DNA of 64,000 bases from Bacillus sp. KH172YL63 (lineage in GTDB: Bacteria; Bacillota; Bacilli; Bacillales; Bacillaceae_B), in contig NZ_AP022842.1 of the NCBI RefSeq assembly GCF_011398925.1, positions 3,780,001 to 3,844,000 on the forward strand, written 5' to 3'. Under the pieces are notes generated by a model. The model was not told where the DNA came from. It saw only the letters and a list, made by a program, of their open reading frames with translations, and did not search any database. Both the position numbers and the translations under genes were made by a program. Positions 60,673 to 64,000 of this stretch are shown piece after piece; position 1 is the first letter of the stretch; the number at the start of each line of letters is the position of its first letter.

Positions 60673-61815
60673 ATGAGTACACGTAAAGTAGTTATTTTTC
60701 GAGATAAACTTTTACCTGCTTCAGAAACATTTGTAAAAGCCCAGGCAGAAGGGTTATCTGACTTCACCCCCTATTATGTAGGCTATCAAAGAATAAAAAA
60801 CAGTCTTGCACTAAGCGAAGAAAGAACCTATACCATTCATAATATTGGAACAAGGTTACATAATAAGTATTCTGAAAAATGGCTGAAAAAGTGGTTGATC
60901 AATACTATGATTTACAAAGAAATAAAGCGGATCGATCCCAAATTGATTCATGCTCACTTTGGACCCGATGGTACTCTCGCTCTTCCCATTGCTCAAAAGC
61001 TAAACATTCCTCTAATCGTGACATTCCACGGATATGATGTAACCAGAAGTATCGACCATTTAAAATCGGACAACGCATATAATATTAAACATTATGTTAG
61101 ACATATGGATGCATTACAAGAAAGCGACGCTGTTTTTATAGCCGCTTCGGATTTCATCAAAAGAAAACTGGTGGAAAAAGGGTTTTCTAACGACCAGATC
61201 ATAACACACTATATAGGTGTGGATTTAGAAACTTTAAAAGTTGACCACTCCATAACGCGAGAAGATAGTGTCTTATTTGTTGGCCGCCTTGTAAAGAATA
61301 AGGGGTGTGAATACCTCATTCAAGCAATGAAAATGGTAAATGACAAGTATCCAAACACCAGATTGATTATTGCTGGAGATGGGCCTGAAAGGCAAAGGCT
61401 AGAACAGTTGGCAGGAGATTTAAACATCAACGCTTCCTTTCTAGGTGCTATTTCACACAAAGATGTAGTACTTGAAATGAATAAAGCAAAAGTATTTTCC
61501 GTTCCGAGTATTGAGATTGAATCGGGTGCTTCTGAAGGATTCGGTATGGTATTTGCAGAAGCCCAAGCAATGGCACTCCCTGCTGTAAGTTTTGATACAG
61601 GCGGGATCCCTGAAGCTATCTCACATAATGAGACCGGATTTATTGTCCCCCAAAAAGATCATAAACAGTTAGCTGATTCAATTATTAAGCTTTTGAGTGA
61701 TGTTTCTTTATGGGATAAATTCAGCAGTAATGCTGTTGAACACGTTAATGAGTGTTTCAATTTAAAGAAACAAAATAATAAACTTGAAGAAATCTACAAC
61801 AGTATTTTATCTTAA
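60673..61815 (+). CDS. Family 4-type glycosyltransferase
   Basis: 380 residues, GT-B fold. The N-terminal half has LIHAHFGPDGTLALPIAQKL and IVTFHGYDVTRS. The C-terminal half has VLFVGRLVKNKGCEYLIQAM, RLIIAGDGPERQRLEQLA and the Glu-x7-Glu motif in ASEGFGMVFAEAQAMALP. It probably adds a sugar to a lipid-linked glycan at the inner membrane face; donor and acceptor are unknown. The ribosome site is AAGGAGGATCAAG. Confidence 0.9.
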   Translation: MSTRKVVIFRDKLLPASETFVKAQAEGLSDFTPYYVGYQRIKNSLALSEERTYTIHNIGTRLHNKYSEKWLKKWLINTMIYKEIKRIDPKLIHAHFGPDGTLALPIAQKLNIPLIVTFHGYDVTRSIDHLKSDNAYNIKHYVRHMDALQESDAVFIAASDFIKRKLVEKGFSNDQIITHYIGVDLETLKVDHSITREDSVLFVGRLVKNKGCEYLIQAMKMVNDKYPNTRLIIAGDGPERQRLEQLAGDLNINASFLGAISHKDVVLEMNKAKVFSVPSIEIESGASEGFGMVFAEAQAMALPAVSFDTGGIPEAISHNETGFIVPQKDHKQLADSIIKLLSDVSLWDKFSSNAVEHVNECFNLKKQNNKLEEIYNSILS

Positions 61816-61928
61816 CGATACAAAAGCACTTTCATAGAGCTTACTTTAAGGTTCGCTTTGAGGTGCTCGCTGCCCAAATAAGCCCTAATGACAATTGTAT
61901 TGACACACAAACTGGCAACTATAATAAA

Positions 61929-61960
61929 TAAAAAGACTCGTCGATTGATGAGTCTTTTTG
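61929..61960. terminator. Bidirectional intrinsic terminator
   Basis: AAAAAGACTC-GTCGATTGAT-GAGTCTTTTT can act on both strands. It lies between the glycosyltransferase and the hypothetical gene on the minus strand. Confidence 0.85.
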
Positions 61961-62036
61961 TATTTTAATATTCGTTGGTACTGGCATAACGGTCTTCAAT
62001 TTATGCTCCCGACAATTCAATGGGCATGATTTTTCA

Positions 62037-62483
62037 TTACTCAGCTACGTTAAGCCATTGACCGTCAGGACCAATTGTTATGTGAGGGATATTGTTTGTA
62101 CTAAATATCTTATAAAGATCAATGTTCTTCTTATTTATATTTTTTAAATGTTGAGCTACATCAAAGCCTGAATAAACGAGAAAATCAATTGATGTAGAGC
62201 GTAAATAGAACTCGTAGATATATCGTTTTTTACTAACCTTTATATACCCTACAAATCCTCTGGTTCTTGGAGAAATCCTTACTAAAGGAAACGTAATCGT
62301 ATGTATTTGAATAAAATCATTATCTAGCAGATATAATAATTCTTCTTCCCACTCAGGAATAATTGCATAAATATAACAGTCTCCCTTATAAATGCTTTTG
62401 ATTACATCAATAAATTCCTGTTCAGCAATTCCCTCATCCAATAAAATCTCCTTTACCTTTAGAGCGCTTTTCAACAAATCCAC
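62037..62483 (-). CDS. Hypothetical protein (148 residues)
   Basis: Not recognised. Soluble, mixed alpha/beta, with the segments IAEQEFIDVIKSIYKGDCYI and RTRGFVGYIKVSKKRYIYEF. The start is GTG, or a TTG two codons in, with AAAGGGG upstream. AT-rich and lies alone between polysaccharide genes. Confidence 0.6.
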   Translation of the reverse strand: MDLLKSALKVKEILLDEGIAEQEFIDVIKSIYKGDCYIYAIIPEWEEELLYLLDNDFIQIHTITFPLVRISPRTRGFVGYIKVSKKRYIYEFYLRSTSIDFLVYSGFDVAQHLKNINKKNIDLYKIFSTNNIPHITIGPDGQWLNVAE

Positions 62484-62840
62484 CCCTTTGGCCCATAATA
62501 AAATTAAAATTCGGGTGTTTCCATATTCAACAATCCATCCATTAATGGAATATAACCTTTCTTTGTCTATCCTTATTTTACCACAGGGCAGGTTGCTGAT
62601 TTAACAGTTATGATTTGTTTTGACAGACAACTGCGAGGCAATTGACAATCATTTGGCACCTTTTTGCGCGGGCAATAGCTGTTGTCCGGAACAAACACCT
62701 TGTTAAAAGGTTAATGCTTTATATACCTTGACATAACAAGAAACTGACCTATGCCAATTCATAGGTCAGTTTTATTTCAATATACAAAAGCACCAAAAAA
62801 GGAACCCACTAATATCTAAGCAGTGCCGCCTTTTTATCGT
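62484..62840. other. Intergenic stretch with two hairpins
   Basis: AACTGACCTATG-CCAATT-CATAGGTCAGTT (62750-62778) is a strong hairpin followed by TTATTTC on the plus strand. Another, imperfect, lies at 62799-62835 and on the minus strand is followed by TTTTTT, fitting a terminator for the flippase gene. No gene is seen. Confidence 0.6.
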
Positions 62841-64000
62841 TTACACTTTTTTCTTTTTTAATGAGCCTTTTAGTTCCACAAGATATGCTTTATCGAAAGT
62901 AAATACTAACGCACCGTAAATAATAACCCCAAGCAGAATCAATATACTTAAAGGTATAATTAATGTAGGAAAGTGAATGAATGAAAGTAGTAGATACCCC
63001 GCATAAACAATCACGGCCATAGATACGCTGAAAAATGCAGGCTTTGAAAGACCGCGGAAGTACTCTCTCCCGTCTAAACCTATTACGTGGTGAAGTAAGA
63101 TTCTTCCTAATAAAAAATTCAGGAGAGCAAGCAATACATATGTGATGGCGACAGCTTCTATTCCCATATTAACCACTAAATAAAAAGCGATTGCATGAAT
63201 TGAAGCCACCCCTAAATCCCATTTAAAACCAATATCAGCTCGACCTTTAGCTAGCAATATTGATCCATTTGGATTCATAAGTACTCTTAAAAGTCCTAAT
63301 GCCGATAATATTTGGACTAAAGGAATGGATGCAGTCCATTTCTCACCAAACATGACTGGAACCAATAAATCGGCTGTACACATTAATCCAAATAAAATAG
63401 GAAATGTTATAACAGCCAACATTTTTGACATGTCTGTAAACCCTTTGCTTAAAGAATCATTACTATTTTGCACCTTCGCGAATAGCGGAAAAGCAACTCT
63501 TGTAATCAAAGGGTTTATTTTGGTAACCGGAACAACAACCAACTGATACGCTATTGTGTAGATCCCCAATGCTTCTGCCCCTAAGAACCGTCCGATTAAT
63601 ATATAGTCAATGTTCGATGAAAAGTAACTCACTGACCTTGACCCCATTTGATAGACCCCAAAGCTAAGGAATCCCTTAACCTCTCCTAATTTAAAATAAA
63701 AACTCGGGCGAAAGGAACTCCACCCCTGAAGGCCATAAAGGATTGATTTAGTCGCATGGAATGCGATTTGACCAATAACAAGTGAATAAACACCAACACC
63801 GGCAAAGGCTAATATAATAGCAAGACAAACCCCTAAAACCACAGAGGTGATTTCAGTCTTTGCAATCCGGTCAAATTCTAAATTCTTTTGCATCAAGTAT
63901 TGAAACTGTTGCCCAAAGGGTATGATACAAAAAATCAGAGCGATCAGATGAATTAACTCAACTAACCTTGGCTCACTGTAAAAATGGGCGACAAGAGGCG
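62841..64000 (-). CDS. Polysaccharide flippase, Wzx/TuaB-like (N-terminus beyond window)
   Basis: The frame is open from the window edge, so the start lies outside; at least 386 residues are present. About ten hydrophobic segments and the segments IALIFCIIPFGQQFQYLMQK, GFLSFGVYQMGSRSVSYFSS and NIDYILIGRFLGAEALGIYT match the MATE-like polysaccharide exporters, closest to the TuaB type. It would move lipid-linked repeat units across the membrane. An ATG at 63893 is internal and should not be taken as the start. Confidence 0.9.
   Translation of the reverse strand, partial: PLVAHFYSEPRLVELIHLIALIFCIIPFGQQFQYLMQKNLEFDRIAKTEITSVVLGVCLAIILAFAGVGVYSLVIGQIAFHATKSILYGLQGWSSFRPSFYFKLGEVKGFLSFGVYQMGSRSVSYFSSNIDYILIGRFLGAEALGIYTIAYQLVVVPVTKINPLITRVAFPLFAKVQNSNDSLSKGFTDMSKMLAVITFPILFGLMCTADLLVPVMFGEKWTASIPLVQILSALGLLRVLMNPNGSILLAKGRADIGFKWDLGVASIHAIAFYLVVNMGIEAVAITYVLLALLNFLLGRILLHHVIGLDGREYFRGLSKPAFFSVSMAVIVYAGYLLLSFIHFPTLIIPLSILILLGVIIYGALVFTFDKAYLVELKGSLKKKKV

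Noticed and set aside
61888..61928. Promoter TTGACA...TATAAT just before the terminator at 61929
   Set aside because: Spacing is only 14 bases and the transcript would end within about 40 bases.

Overview
The window reads as chromosome from a motile, competent, spore-forming Bacillaceae bacterium. The evidence is the flagellin/csrA/fliW/flgLKNM/yvyF block, comFA-comFC, degV, degS-degU, a Spo0E-like phosphatase gene, a trehalose PTS locus with B. subtilis-type TreR operators, AGGAGG-type ribosome binding sites and several GTG/TTG starts. I see no rRNA, tRNA, transposase, integrase or CRISPR array.

Layout. (1) 1-11,035, nearly all on the minus strand: flaG (cut by the window edge), hag, csrA, fliW, yviE, flgL, flgK, flgN, flgM, yvyF, comFC, comFA, degV. 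Four sigma-D-type promoters (before flaG, hag, flgM, yvyF) and a CsrA-like hairpin in the hag leader are readable. (2) 11,202-28,433: a signalling island. It holds a GGDEF/EAL/histidine-kinase fusion, two paralogous PilZ-like proteins, a c-di-GMP-I riboswitch with terminator, and downstream of it one long gene string: folE, a double-domain 6-pyruvoyl-tetrahydropterin-synthase-like protein, an SDR reductase, an RsbW-like ATPase, an alpha/beta hydrolase, a HAMP sensor without a kinase domain, STAS, SpoIIE-type phosphatase, FapA and a second STAS. A LuxR-type regulator follows. (3) 29,002-49,410: housekeeping and accessory genes (EamA transporter, murB, ppaC, NERD protein, PBP3-like transpeptidase, trhO, LysM/NlpC hydrolase, a two-component system and a secreted repeat protein). 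This stretch also holds a tandem pair of XRE-TPR regulators next to three tandem 183-bp units that look like small-RNA genes, and a TOTE-type primase-helicase. (4) 49,842-56,416: trehalose uptake and use (treP, treA, treR), interrupted before treR by small accessory genes. (5) 56,572-60,596: degU, degS, yvyE and an LCP protein. (6) 60,673-64,000: start of a surface-polysaccharide region (glycosyltransferase, flippase cut by the window edge).

How the parts connect. In B. subtilis degU and the degV-family gene yviA are neighbours; here they are about 45.5 kb apart, with the signalling island and accessory genes between. The strongest candidate for an undescribed system is the c-di-GMP-riboswitch-controlled operon that joins a tetrahydropterin-type pathway to a complete partner-switching module with no sigma factor, beside a c-di-GMP enzyme fused to a histidine kinase. 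The second candidate is the three-unit RNA array with its shared ATATTAATAT box beside the duplicated XRE-TPR regulators. All functional links are inferred from gene order and motifs read by eye; no database or folding computation was run.
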